Part shown: piece after piece, positions 26,681 through 36,300 of the stretch | Layout: each line of letters opens with the position of its first letter | How positions within the stretch are numbered: the first letter of the stretch is position 1 | From: Paenibacillus sp. GP183 | Lineage (GTDB): Bacteria > Bacillota > Bacilli > Paenibacillales > NBRC-103111 | DNA length: 64,000 nt | Assembly (NCBI RefSeq): GCF_900104695.1 | Contig: NZ_FNSW01000001.1 | Location: 5,252,501 to 5,316,500, forward strand | Direction: 5' to 3' | The notes under the pieces: generated by a model | Database searches by the model: none | The model's input: the letters and a program-made list of their open reading frames with translations, nothing else | Told to the model about the DNA's origin: nothing | Program-made: the position numbers and the translations under genes

Positions 26681-27597
26681 AGACTGAGGCACAGTTGTCG
26701 TTAAACAATTTTGATCAGGCTGCGGAAAATAAGCGAGAGATCAAAGAATGGCATCGCATCGCTCGGCGTTTCTTCCGTAATCCCGGGGCGGTTATCGGCG
26801 CAATTTTAGTTCTGATCACGGTTCTCTGTGCTGTGGCATCCCCAATGTTGGCTCCCCTGGATCCTATCAAGGGCGGATTATCTGAACGTCTGGCACATCC
26901 CACCTTCAGCGGTGGAGCAGCAGGGCATCATTGGCTTGGTGCTGACGCAGTTGGACGAGACCTGCTCAGCAGAATCATCTATGGTGCGAGGATTTCATTA
27001 TTTGTAGGAATTGCATCTGCTGCCGTTTCAGCCGTTATTGGAGTGTTGTTCGGATTGTTATCGGGCTATTTCGGAGGATGGGTCGACGATCTATTGATGC
27101 GCATCGGTGACATTAAGCTGGCTTTTCCATTTATTCTGCTCGCGATTCTGGTCATGGCTACATTCGGAACAGGACTAGGCAAATTAATTTTCATTCTGGG
27201 GATTACCGGTTGGGTGGGATTTGCCCGAGTCGTCCGTGGTCAGGTGCTAACCATTAAAGAACTTGAATACGTACAAGCTGCGCGTTCCGTCGGAGGGACA
27301 CATCTGCGCATTCTTTGGAAGCATATCCTGCCCAATGTCATGTCGCCCGTCATTGTTCTGGTTACATTAAATATTGCCAACAATATTTTATTGGAAGCAG
27401 GACTGACATTTTTAGGGCTTGGCGTTGACCCGACGATTCCTTCCTGGGGTGGAATGCTGGCGGATGGACGGCTGTATGTTTCATCTGCATGGTGGGTTGC
27501 CACGTTCCCGGGAGTCGCTATTATGCTTACCGTATTAGGGTTTAATTTGCTTGGAGACTGGCTTCGTGATGAGCTTGACCCTAATTTGAGGGTGTAA
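26677..27597 (+). CDS. Peptide ABC transporter permease, DppC/OppC type
   Basis: A 306-residue permease with the N-terminal cytoplasmic OppC_N segment and first helix, then GADAVGRDLLSRIIYGARISL, the family signature near residue 88, and the EAA-like loop EYVQAARSVGGTHLRILWKHILPN near 195. Its ATG overlaps the previous stop (ATGA), so it is translationally coupled to the DppB-type gene. Confidence 0.95.
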   Translation: MKTEAQLSLNNFDQAAENKREIKEWHRIARRFFRNPGAVIGAILVLITVLCAVASPMLAPLDPIKGGLSERLAHPTFSGGAAGHHWLGADAVGRDLLSRIIYGARISLFVGIASAAVSAVIGVLFGLLSGYFGGWVDDLLMRIGDIKLAFPFILLAILVMATFGTGLGKLIFILGITGWVGFARVVRGQVLTIKELEYVQAARSVGGTHLRILWKHILPNVMSPVIVLVTLNIANNILLEAGLTFLGLGVDPTIPSWGGMLADGRLYVSSAWWVATFPGVAIMLTVLGFNLLGDWLRDELDPNLRV

Positions 27598-27599
27598 GG

Positions 27600-30500
27600 A
27601 TGATGAGAAGCTTAAGAGAGTTATGGACTATGAATGGCTGGCTGGCTGATCGAAATGGTGATGAGGTTCCAGACGGCGTTAAGGCACGGTTTGTGCTGGG
27701 CCGTGATAATCCTTCGGGAGTGAAACGCGGATGGATTGAGCTGGCAGGCCGTCTTGGCCTTGAAACCACGGGTTTATCGTTTCCTCTTATGCATTGGGAT
27801 GATGCTGCGGATCTTTTGCAGCCCGATTCGGTATTTATCGGAATCAATCATAAGGGATTTAGCAATAGGGTGATCGTAGATTGGGATAAGTACCTGGCAA
27901 AGCGAAACGCTCTGCAGGAAGGCCAGGGACTCATTGCAATCGTAAAACTGCAAAGCGGGGAAGACGCCATCATCGTTACCGGAAAAGATCAAGAAGGAGT
28001 TTACTGCGCTTGCTTGCATCTTGCAACCTATATTGAGGAGGATTCAACCAACGAAAACGGGACACCAGCCAGTGAATGGATTGTTGATGCACCTGAAAAC
28101 CGTGATGATCGGAACAATGGTACTTTGCAAACAGCCAATGGCTTTTGCTCGCCTGCATTGCCCGAACAAATCGGGCTAGATTCCCTTTTTACGGAACAAG
28201 GTCTTTTTCGGCGGAACGAGCATGACCTGTCCAATGTGTTGCAGCTTCGTTTCCTGTCAGAAGATTGGCAGGATGATGAAATTACAGCTGCCGCAGATTT
28301 GGCTACCCGTATCGGATTGGAAGCAACAGGATTACAATTTCCGATAACAAGAGGAACGGCCGAATGGCGTCCGGGAGATGCATTCTCTATCTTTCTTAAA
28401 GGGACTTATTGGTCTCCAAGCATTCATTTGGAACAGCAAGATCGGCAGATCCGGTTGGTCATCCAGGGTACAGATATAAATAACACGGTCCGTTGGATGA
28501 CAACAGAACTTTTTGGCACAAATGATCAGCCTCTTGAAAGGACATGGAGGCAAGCCGCCTTTTTGCTTCGCAATCCCTCTCACCCGATGCGTCAACGGCT
28601 TCTGCATGAAATGGCTTTGGAACGAAGCCTGCAGAATCTGCGTGGCGTAAAGGCGGAAATTGAGCTTGCTGAAAGTATAGCCACTCCAATCGATTTGTGG
28701 CAAAAAACGGTTGACAGAGCCGGGGCAGACGCTGAGATTCGCGTTATTCGCCAAGAACCGGCATTCTCTTTGAGGTGGGAAGAGGCAGGAGAATTTGCAA
28801 GGATCACAGATCTTTTTCAGCAATCACTCTCGGCAATAGCATCAGGCGGCAAGGTTCGGGTGGAAGCAGGTGTTACCCTTAGTCCGGCGTCCCGCGAGAA
28901 GTTGGCTTTGGAGCTTCATATGATGGGTTCGGAACGGGGTATCGAAGTGGAAACCCGCATTTGCAGCGCATGGAAGCAAGGCTATTCATGGATTGAGCAG
29001 GAAGTGCTGCCTGAACTTAAGCAGGCGGGTGATGTTGGGTCTCTTGTCATTCGTTTTAGCCCTTTTGTTGCACCTGAAGGAAAGCCCTGTAAAGAATTGC
29101 CGATTCGTTGGCTGCAGGAATTGTATCCAATTGACGAAGTGATCGGCAGCGAACTGGGTATTCGTGCTGAACAGGTCACGTTTGTAATGGATGACATGCA
29201 GCAGAGCACTTATGTGTTGGTTGCCATAGATAACATGGGAACAGAGATCAAGACCTACGAATTCCAGGCTCGGACGGGGGAATACCTGTTTCTTGCCGGA
29301 ATGGAAGAGGAAGGCTCTGTTTATCCGCCTACCGGATGGATGCGAATGACAGTAGGAAATTCAATTATATTTGATCAAAACGTGGCAACGGACCTGGAAC
29401 ATTTTTGGGACTGGTACCAAAACTCATTTCTAAGTCAATTGACCGCGTGGCTGGAACAGACCGGCAAACAGCAAGCGCCGCTTTTCGGGAAATTAGAGTG
29501 TCACGTTAAGATGGACACGGAAGAGCGATTGTTGAACATAAGGGAAGAGACTTTCTCCATATTGGAAGCGCTGCATGAGGACATTTACTTTAACACACTT
29601 GATTATGTGACTGCGCTTGGGAAACGAAAGGGATTGGATTGGGAGGCATCCGGGCAAATACTGCCTTGGATGGAATCGGTCTTTGGAATAGCTCCGAATG
29701 CGCAAATCCTTTTTTATGATCTTCCGCCGTCGCTTCAGCAAGTTCGTTTGAACGACCTGACAATTGATCCGGTTCATTGTTTTGATATGCGTATTGTCGG
29801 AGTGCGCTGGGAGGAAGAAGAGCTCCGGTTTTTAACCGAAGGGGAGAACCCGGAGGCATCGGAAGTGGAGACCTGGTTGCGAAACTTATATAAATCAGAA
29901 CGGGTTCCGCAAGCTGATAAGCCGCTTCCGCTAACCTCCATTCCATTGGACCAAGTGATTGACGATCAACGCTTGAAAAGCCTTTATAGAGCCATCTCAC
30001 AACTCGATGGTGTTCAGGTTCACCCGATGGAGTTATCGTATCAGGGAAGGGAAATTTCGGTTGTTGAACTCACCCTCCCTGTTGATGCCGAGGTTGTGTC
30101 CAAAATGAAGCTTTCCCTCTGGAAACCGACGCTCTTCATTAACGCCCGGCATCACGCCAATGAAGTCTCAAGCACCAATGCCGCTCTTAAGCTTATTGAA
30201 GATTTGGCAAAAGAACAGAGTGATCTGTTAAAGCGATGCAATGTGATTGTAAGTCCAATGGCGAACCCGGACGGTGTTGCCGCACATTACGCCATGTACC
30301 TGGTGAATCCGCAGTGGAAGCTGCATGCCGCCCGGTACAATGCTGCAGGGTTTGAATTTGCAAAGCATCGCTTTCGTGAGGATACGCCTTACGGGGAAAG
30401 CCGTATTTATGAGAAGGTATGGAGACGCTGGGCACCTGATATTGTATTAGATGATCATGGCGTTCCGTCTCATGAGTGGGTGCAGCCGTTCAGCGGATAT

Positions 30501-31025
30501 AATAGCCCCCCGCGGTTCCCGGTCTCCTATTGGTTACCCCATGCGTTGATTTACACAATCGCCTTGGCTTTGGATAATTCCATGTTTCCGCAGCATGCCG
30601 GCATCAGGGAAGCGATTCTGCGAATTCTTGCAGGCAGCATGAAAGAAATAGACAGCATTCGCATTGGAAACGAGTATTGGTTGGGCCGATATCAAAAGTG
30701 GGGAAATCAGTGGCTGCCGGAACCATTTCCATTGGAAATAGAGAATGGTTTGATCACATACAGAAGGAAGGGAAACCCTGATTCTCAAAGTAGAAATCTA
30801 GGTGAACGCTACGCGCATCTGGTTAGTCTTGATCTTATTACCGAGGTGGCTGATGAAACCGCTGACGGCATGTACTTATCCGAATGCGTCCAGGCGCATT
30901 ATGAATTAGACCTTGCTGTTGTGGAATGGCTGTCTGCTAACCTTCAGCAAGTTCACAGGGAACGGGTGGATACCGATTCGGGCACGATAGTGCGATTATT
31001 CCGCCCTAGGCCTTTGCAAGTATAA
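27600..31025 (+). CDS. Large cytoplasmic M14-type zinc metallopeptidase-like protein
   Basis: A 1141-residue protein with no signal peptide. The C-terminal part (about 780-1100) resembles M14 zinc carboxypeptidases: NARHHANEVSST near residue 850 supplies the HxxE pair, and LDDHGVPSHEW near 950 the third zinc ligand. The N-terminal part contains two related segments (about 1-90 and 200-275), each ending in RLGLETTGLSFPL or RIGLEATGLQFPI. The middle (about 400-760) is not recognised. It is coded between the permease and ATPase genes of the peptide importer, 2 bp after the DppC stop, so it probably processes imported peptides. ATG 27600 and ATG 27603 are both possible starts. Confidence 0.75.
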   Translation: MMRSLRELWTMNGWLADRNGDEVPDGVKARFVLGRDNPSGVKRGWIELAGRLGLETTGLSFPLMHWDDAADLLQPDSVFIGINHKGFSNRVIVDWDKYLAKRNALQEGQGLIAIVKLQSGEDAIIVTGKDQEGVYCACLHLATYIEEDSTNENGTPASEWIVDAPENRDDRNNGTLQTANGFCSPALPEQIGLDSLFTEQGLFRRNEHDLSNVLQLRFLSEDWQDDEITAAADLATRIGLEATGLQFPITRGTAEWRPGDAFSIFLKGTYWSPSIHLEQQDRQIRLVIQGTDINNTVRWMTTELFGTNDQPLERTWRQAAFLLRNPSHPMRQRLLHEMALERSLQNLRGVKAEIELAESIATPIDLWQKTVDRAGADAEIRVIRQEPAFSLRWEEAGEFARITDLFQQSLSAIASGGKVRVEAGVTLSPASREKLALELHMMGSERGIEVETRICSAWKQGYSWIEQEVLPELKQAGDVGSLVIRFSPFVAPEGKPCKELPIRWLQELYPIDEVIGSELGIRAEQVTFVMDDMQQSTYVLVAIDNMGTEIKTYEFQARTGEYLFLAGMEEEGSVYPPTGWMRMTVGNSIIFDQNVATDLEHFWDWYQNSFLSQLTAWLEQTGKQQAPLFGKLECHVKMDTEERLLNIREETFSILEALHEDIYFNTLDYVTALGKRKGLDWEASGQILPWMESVFGIAPNAQILFYDLPPSLQQVRLNDLTIDPVHCFDMRIVGVRWEEEELRFLTEGENPEASEVETWLRNLYKSERVPQADKPLPLTSIPLDQVIDDQRLKSLYRAISQLDGVQVHPMELSYQGREISVVELTLPVDAEVVSKMKLSLWKPTLFINARHHANEVSSTNAALKLIEDLAKEQSDLLKRCNVIVSPMANPDGVAAHYAMYLVNPQWKLHAARYNAAGFEFAKHRFREDTPYGESRIYEKVWRRWAPDIVLDDHGVPSHEWVQPFSGYNSPPRFPVSYWLPHALIYTIALALDNSMFPQHAGIREAILRILAGSMKEIDSIRIGNEYWLGRYQKWGNQWLPEPFPLEIENGLITYRRKGNPDSQSRNLGERYAHLVSLDLITEVADETADGMYLSECVQAHYELDLAVVEWLSANLQQVHRERVDTDSGTIVRLFRPRPLQV

Positions 31026-31043
31026 AAAATGGAGGTGAGCCCT

Positions 31044-32027
31044 GTGGCCCGGATCTTGGAAGTAAAGCATTTAACAACCAGTTTTCAAACGGATAAAGGA
31101 CGTTACCGTGTAGTTGACCGAGTAAACCTGCATGTTGATGCAGGTGAGACCGTTGGCATAGTGGGTGAGTCGGGATGCGGCAAGAGTGTGACTTCGTTAT
31201 CCATTATGAGGTTGGTTTCCCATCCCGGACATATCGACCCGGAGAGTCAAATTTTATTAAACGGGACGGATTTGAACCGACTTTCGGACCGAAATATGCG
31301 CAAAATTCGCGGCAACGACATCTCGATGATTTTTCAGGAGCCCATGACATCTCTTAATCCCGTTCATTCCATCGGCAGGCAAATTGGCGAATCGCTCAGG
31401 ATTCATCAGCGGCTAAGCCATGCGGAGGCGCGTCAACGGGCAGTCGAAATATTGACCCAAGTGGGGATATCCCGTGCGGAGCAGTTGGTTGACTCTTATC
31501 CGCATCACTTGTCCGGGGGGATGCGGCAGCGGGTAATGATTGCCATAGCCATGTCCTGTACACCTAAATTAATGATTGCAGATGAACCCACAACCGCTCT
31601 GGATGTGACGATTCAGGCGCAAATCCTTGAATTAATGAAAAGGCTGCAGATGGAGACTAATATGGCCATCCTGATGATCACCCATGATCTCGGGGTGGTT
31701 GCGGAAACCTGTGACCGTGTGATGGTCATGTATGCCGGAAAAGTTGTGGAAGAAGGGTCGGTTCGATCTATTTTTAATCATCCCAGCCATCCTTATACAA
31801 AGGGACTGCTCGCCTCAGTCCCGGCTTTGGATGTTAAGAAACAGCGCCTTTATTCAATCCCCGGCAGTGTTCCCGGATTTCATGAAATGCCGGGCGGTTG
31901 CCGGTTTGCGCCTCGCTGCGCCGTGGTCATGGACATATGCCGGAGTAAGGAACCTGAATTGGAGCTGATTGGAACGGGGCATTCCTGCAGCTGTTTCGCT
32001 GCCCGTAAAGGAGGAGAGCCGGCGTGA
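31044..32027 (+). CDS. Peptide ABC transporter ATPase, DppD/OppD type
   Basis: A 327-residue ATPase with Walker [10 protein letters not shown]-loop [12 protein letters not shown], signature [15 protein letters not shown], Walker [15 protein letters not shown], and the C-terminal oligopeptide-transporter extension with the Cys-rich iron-sulfur type motif ([10 protein letters not shown], then [10 protein letters not shown] and HSCSCF). GTG 31044 is chosen because GGAGGTGAG at 31031-31039 is ideally placed; an in-frame ATG at 31029 would overlap that motif. It energises the DppB/DppC-type channel with the next ATPase. Confidence 0.94.
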   Translation: MARILEVKHLTTSFQTDKGRYRVVDRVNLHVDAGETVGIVGESGCGKSVTSLSIMRLVSHPGHIDPESQILLNGTDLNRLSDRNMRKIRGNDISMIFQEPMTSLNPVHSIGRQIGESLRIHQRLSHAEARQRAVEILTQVGISRAEQLVDSYPHHLSGGMRQRVMIAIAMSCTPKLMIADEPTTALDVTIQAQILELMKRLQMETNMAILMITHDLGVVAETCDRVMVMYAGKVVEEGSVRSIFNHPSHPYTKGLLASVPALDVKKQRLYSIPGSVPGFHEMPGGCRFAPRCAVVMDICRSKEPELELIGTGHSCSCFAARKGGEPA

Positions 32028-32989
32028 CTGAATTGCTGAAAGTGACGGGATTAAAAAAACATTTTCTGGTTGAAAGTGATATATTGGGCCGACCCAAAAG
32101 TTATGTAAGGGCCGTCGACGGTGTTGACTTCACCATTCGATCCGGTCAAACACTTGGAATTGTGGGAGAAAGCGGCTGCGGTAAATCCACCACTGGCCGA
32201 GCTATCTTACGTTTGATTGAACCTTCTTCCGGCGAAGTCCAGTTTGACGGAGTTGAGTTGACAAAGCTTTCAGCCGGAGAAATGCGTAAAATGAGACGCC
32301 ATCTGGCCATTGTATTTCAGGATCCATTTGCGTCGCTCAATCCTCGAATGACAGTCAAGGAAATTCTTGCAGAACCGCTTGAAATTTTTAAATTAGGAAC
32401 GCCCAAAGAACGCATGAAGCAGATTGAGGAGCTTTTGGAAATCGTAGGTCTCAATCGAAGTCATCTTAAAAGATATCCTCACGAATTCAGCGGCGGGCAG
32501 CGGCAGCGTATCGGCATCGCCCGTGCATTGACAACGAAACCTAAACTTGTCATAGCTGATGAGCCAGTATCCGCGTTGGATGTTTCCATTCAATCACAGG
32601 TGCTGAATCTGATGCAGGAGCTGCAGCAGCAATTCGGACTGACCTACCTGTTCATATCGCACGACCTGAGTGTCGTCAAGCACATTAGCGATCAAGTAGG
32701 GGTTATGTACCTGGGGAAAATGCTTGAGCTTGCTGATAAGGATGACTTATATGAACAGCCATTGCATCCTTATACGCAGGCGCTTCTATCGGCTGTCCCG
32801 CAACCGCACCCTGATCAAAAACGGGAAAGGATTATCCTCCACGGAGATCTCCCGAGCCCGGCCAACCCGCCTAATGGCTGCACATTCCACCCTCGCTGCA
32901 GGGATTGTATGGATATATGCAGGACAAAAGCTCCAGAATGGAAAGAAGCGAAACCGGGTCATTTTGTTGCGTGCCATTTGTTCAATTAA
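32024..32989 (+). CDS. Peptide ABC transporter ATPase, DppF/OppF type
   Basis: A 321-residue ATPase: Walker [10 protein letters not shown]-loop [16 protein letters not shown], signature [15 protein letters not shown], Walker [15 protein letters not shown], and the C-terminal extension [25 protein letters not shown]. The GTG start overlaps the stop of the previous gene (GTGA) and GGAGGAGAG lies just upstream. It is the last gene of the peptide operon; a strong terminator follows. Confidence 0.95.
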   Translation: MTELLKVTGLKKHFLVESDILGRPKSYVRAVDGVDFTIRSGQTLGIVGESGCGKSTTGRAILRLIEPSSGEVQFDGVELTKLSAGEMRKMRRHLAIVFQDPFASLNPRMTVKEILAEPLEIFKLGTPKERMKQIEELLEIVGLNRSHLKRYPHEFSGGQRQRIGIARALTTKPKLVIADEPVSALDVSIQSQVLNLMQELQQQFGLTYLFISHDLSVVKHISDQVGVMYLGKMLELADKDDLYEQPLHPYTQALLSAVPQPHPDQKRERIILHGDLPSPANPPNGCTFHPRCRDCMDICRTKAPEWKEAKPGHFVACHLFN

Positions 32990-33020
32990 GCATTGAATAA
33001 TAAGGCTTTTTTCTAATATT

Positions 33021-33064
33021 AAAGCTGTGTATTTTGCATCATGCAAAGAACATAGCTTTTTTAT
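33021..33064 (+). terminator. Terminator of the peptide operon
   Basis: A long imperfect hairpin with outer arms AAAGCTGTGT (33021-33030) and ACATAGCTTT (33050-33059) and inner arms TTTTGCA and TGCAAAG, followed by a T tract. It lies about 30 bp after the last ATPase gene. Confidence 0.85.
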
Positions 33065-33255
33065 TGTATGGAAAATAATTCAGAACCCATTCAAGATAAT
33101 AATGCACTTGATTGCAATAATATTGCACATCGTAATCTTATGAGACGGGTTATATAATTCAATATAATACTGTTTTATTCTAAGGGGAGGTAGGGCAAAT
33201 GGTGTAATAGAGGGCGTGCGTATGTAATATGTACAATTGTTTTATACTCTTCTTT
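33065..33255. other. AT-rich promoter region before the large secreted enzyme
   Basis: No gene is seen. TATAAT occurs at 33153-33158 and 33163-33168, and TATACT at 33243-33248, but none has a convincing -35 at 16-18 bases. One of these probably serves the gene starting at 33305; I cannot decide which. Confidence 0.4.
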
Positions 33256-33269
33256 TGTAAGCGTTAACA
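33256..33269. promoter_or_regulatory. Catabolite-responsive element (cre)
   Basis: TGTAAGCGTTAACA matches the CcpA consensus TGWNANCGNTNWCA at every fixed position. It lies 36 bp before the start codon of the secreted glycanase-like gene, so it would act as a roadblock or overlap the promoter, giving repression by preferred sugars. Confidence 0.75.
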
Positions 33270-33304
33270 ATACTAAAATAGAATTGGGAGGTATTCCTAT
33301 TTTT

Positions 33305-36300
33305 ATGAAACGTATTAAGCATATTATTGCCATATGGATGTCAGTTCTTTTATTGTCACCCTTATCTGTTAATGCTCAAGTTGCCAGCAGCAATATCACT
33401 CCAATTCAAACGAGTACTGTTACCAGTGTAGTCTATGATGGCGTTACTGGTGCCGCCTTTGATACCGTTACGGAATCAACCTATATTCGCATCAAGAATA
33501 AGTGGCAAAGCAATTATTTATATGAAGGATCCGATGGAACGGTAAGATACGGTTTTACCGGTATTACGGATCAAACTTCGGATTGGATCCTAGAGACATC
33601 CGGTAGTTATCAACGAATCAAAAACCGCGCAACCGGTCATTATATTACCTCGGCTAAAGTAGTTGCGGCTCAAGTCGATTCGAGAAAGGTCGCATTGACG
33701 AGCGAAGCCATCTCCGTCAGCACAGCTCAAGATCAATGGATTATCGAAGATGCAAGCAGAGCGGGATATAAAACAATCAGAAGCGCCGCAACACCAACCG
33801 CCAATAATTATATTCATGAAGAAGATCAGCTTGGCTATGCCCAAATGAGTCTTGGCATCGGGCCGACTTTTGAAAGTCCGCAGTGGAAGTTTGAACCGGC
33901 TTCGGATATGACCCCCGTACGAATTTTGTCCAAAGCGGGTACTGGCCATTATCTCTTTGAAGATAATGATGGATTAGTTAAAAGCTGGAATGTGCCTGTG
34001 AATGATGCGAGGTCGCACTGGTATCTGATATCGGATGACGGAACTTCGACCGTTCGCCTCAAAAATCGGGTCAGCGGCCACTATATTACGCAAAATGCTG
34101 CTGCTGTTGAAGCACTGCAAAGTCTACCGCTTAATAATGCAGCACAGACAACCCAGAAATGGAAAATGACTACAAACGCCGCAGATCCGGGATGGCTTAA
34201 TTTTTCCAATGTAGACCATTTATCTCCAGCATATTTTCTGATTGCTCCTGCTGATTTTGCCGATCATACAACTCGATCGATTGGTATGGATTGGGGTAGA
34301 GACGGCAATGGGGATGATCAAAAATGGAAATTTGAGCTAGCCGCAGATGTGAACCCGACGCGCATAGTCAACTTCACCGATGCTGCGACTGTTACGTCTT
34401 ATCTTTTCGAAGATAATGTGGGTATAGTCAAAATCGGAGCATTAGGTACAACAAATGCATACTTATGGCTAGTCGAAGAAAAGGACGGTAAAAAACGGCT
34501 GAAGAACCTTTTGACGGGTCATTATATTTCGTCGCAAAATGGATCGCAAATGACAGACCCTTTACAAAGTTTAAATATTCCAATAAGTTTGTCAACAGAT
34601 CAATGGAAAATTGATAACTCTACTATTTACGATGATTATAAAACTATTAAGAGCGCTGCAAATCCATCCAATTATATCAACGTGGCACAAGCCACTCATG
34701 CTGTAGTTTCCAGCGCTGTTGCACCTGATACCAACCCCGCTCAATGGTTGTTTGAAGATCCCTCAGTCGTGGCAGGGGTAGATCAATATGTGCGCATTCA
34801 AAGCTCCTGGGATGCAAATTCGCTTTACTTATACGAAGACAGCGAAGGAAATTTAAAATATGGAAATGCCTCAACAACCGATCAAAAAGCGCAATGGCTT
34901 GTTGCGAAATACGAAGGACGGAAAACGATTCGAAATCGCGCATCGGGACATTATATCAATATGGAAGATATGTCCACGGGTCATATCCGAGTAACCGCTT
35001 TAGATTTCACAAACATGACCATAGATCAAAAGAACAAAGCGAAATGGGTTGTTGAAGACCTTGGGGGCGGAGTCAAACTTGTTCACAGCGTCAACGATAC
35101 AAACAGCAACCCGGACCATCAGAAATTTATTCATGTGCAAAATCTGATCAAATATGCCGAGTACGGTGAAATTAACCGCAACTGGACAAGCGCGCATTGG
35201 AATTTTCTCCCTGTAGTAGATGCAGTGAAAACGAATTTCCGCATAAAAAACAAAATCACAGGAGCTTATCTTTATGAAGATACGGCTACCGGTATTGTGA
35301 AAAACGGTGCACTTTCCGCAACGGACGCATTATCGCAATGGTTTTTTGAGAGCTCCTCAGGTAATACGGTTCGCTTGAAAAATATGTCCACGGGTCACTA
35401 TATGAATTTGCATACCGCTAACCCTAATACGGATCCAGTATTTTCAGAAACTATCGGTGTTGCTAATACAAACCAATGGAGAATATCGGACGCGGATGCC
35501 GGTTCTAAGTATATTGTGAGCGCTTGGACAAATGCACATTTATATGCAACGGATGCAACCGGTAATCTATACATTGATTATGCACATTTTGATAATCCGG
35601 CTACCCAGGAACAAACGAAGTGGATTTTTGAGGATGCCCCGGATACTACAGCTAATTACCGCATAAAAAACAAAATAACGGGAGCCTATCTTTATGAAGA
35701 TACGACGACCGGTATTGTGAAAAATGGTTCACCGGCTGCAGAAAGCACATTATCACAATGGTTTTTTGAAGATTCTACCGATAATACGGTTCGCTTGAAA
35801 AATATGTCCACGGGTCACTATATGAACTTGCATACCGCTAACCCTAATACGGATCCAGTATTTTCAGAAACTATTGGTGTAGCTAATACAAACCAATGGA
35901 GAATATCGGACGCGGATGCTGGCTCTAAGTATTTTGTGAGTGCTTGGACAAATGCACATTTATATGCAACGGATGCAACCGGTAATCTGTACATTGATTA
36001 TGCGCATTTTGATAATCTGGCTACCCGGGACCAGACGAAGTGGGTTCTTGAAAAGGCGCCTTCTCCTCCGCCTGTGCCTGCCGGATATATTCGGATTGCC
36101 AATAATGGGAAATATCTTTACGAATCCAATAGCGGTGTTGTTTTATACGGAGATGCAGCTGCTGACAATGGGTACTCGAATTGGATTGCAGAATACGATT
36201 CGAATACAGGAGCTGCGCGTATTAAAAATCGCGAGACCGGCCATTATATGGCGATGAATACGGATTACCGTTATATTGAAAGCATCCCATCAGCTAGTGT

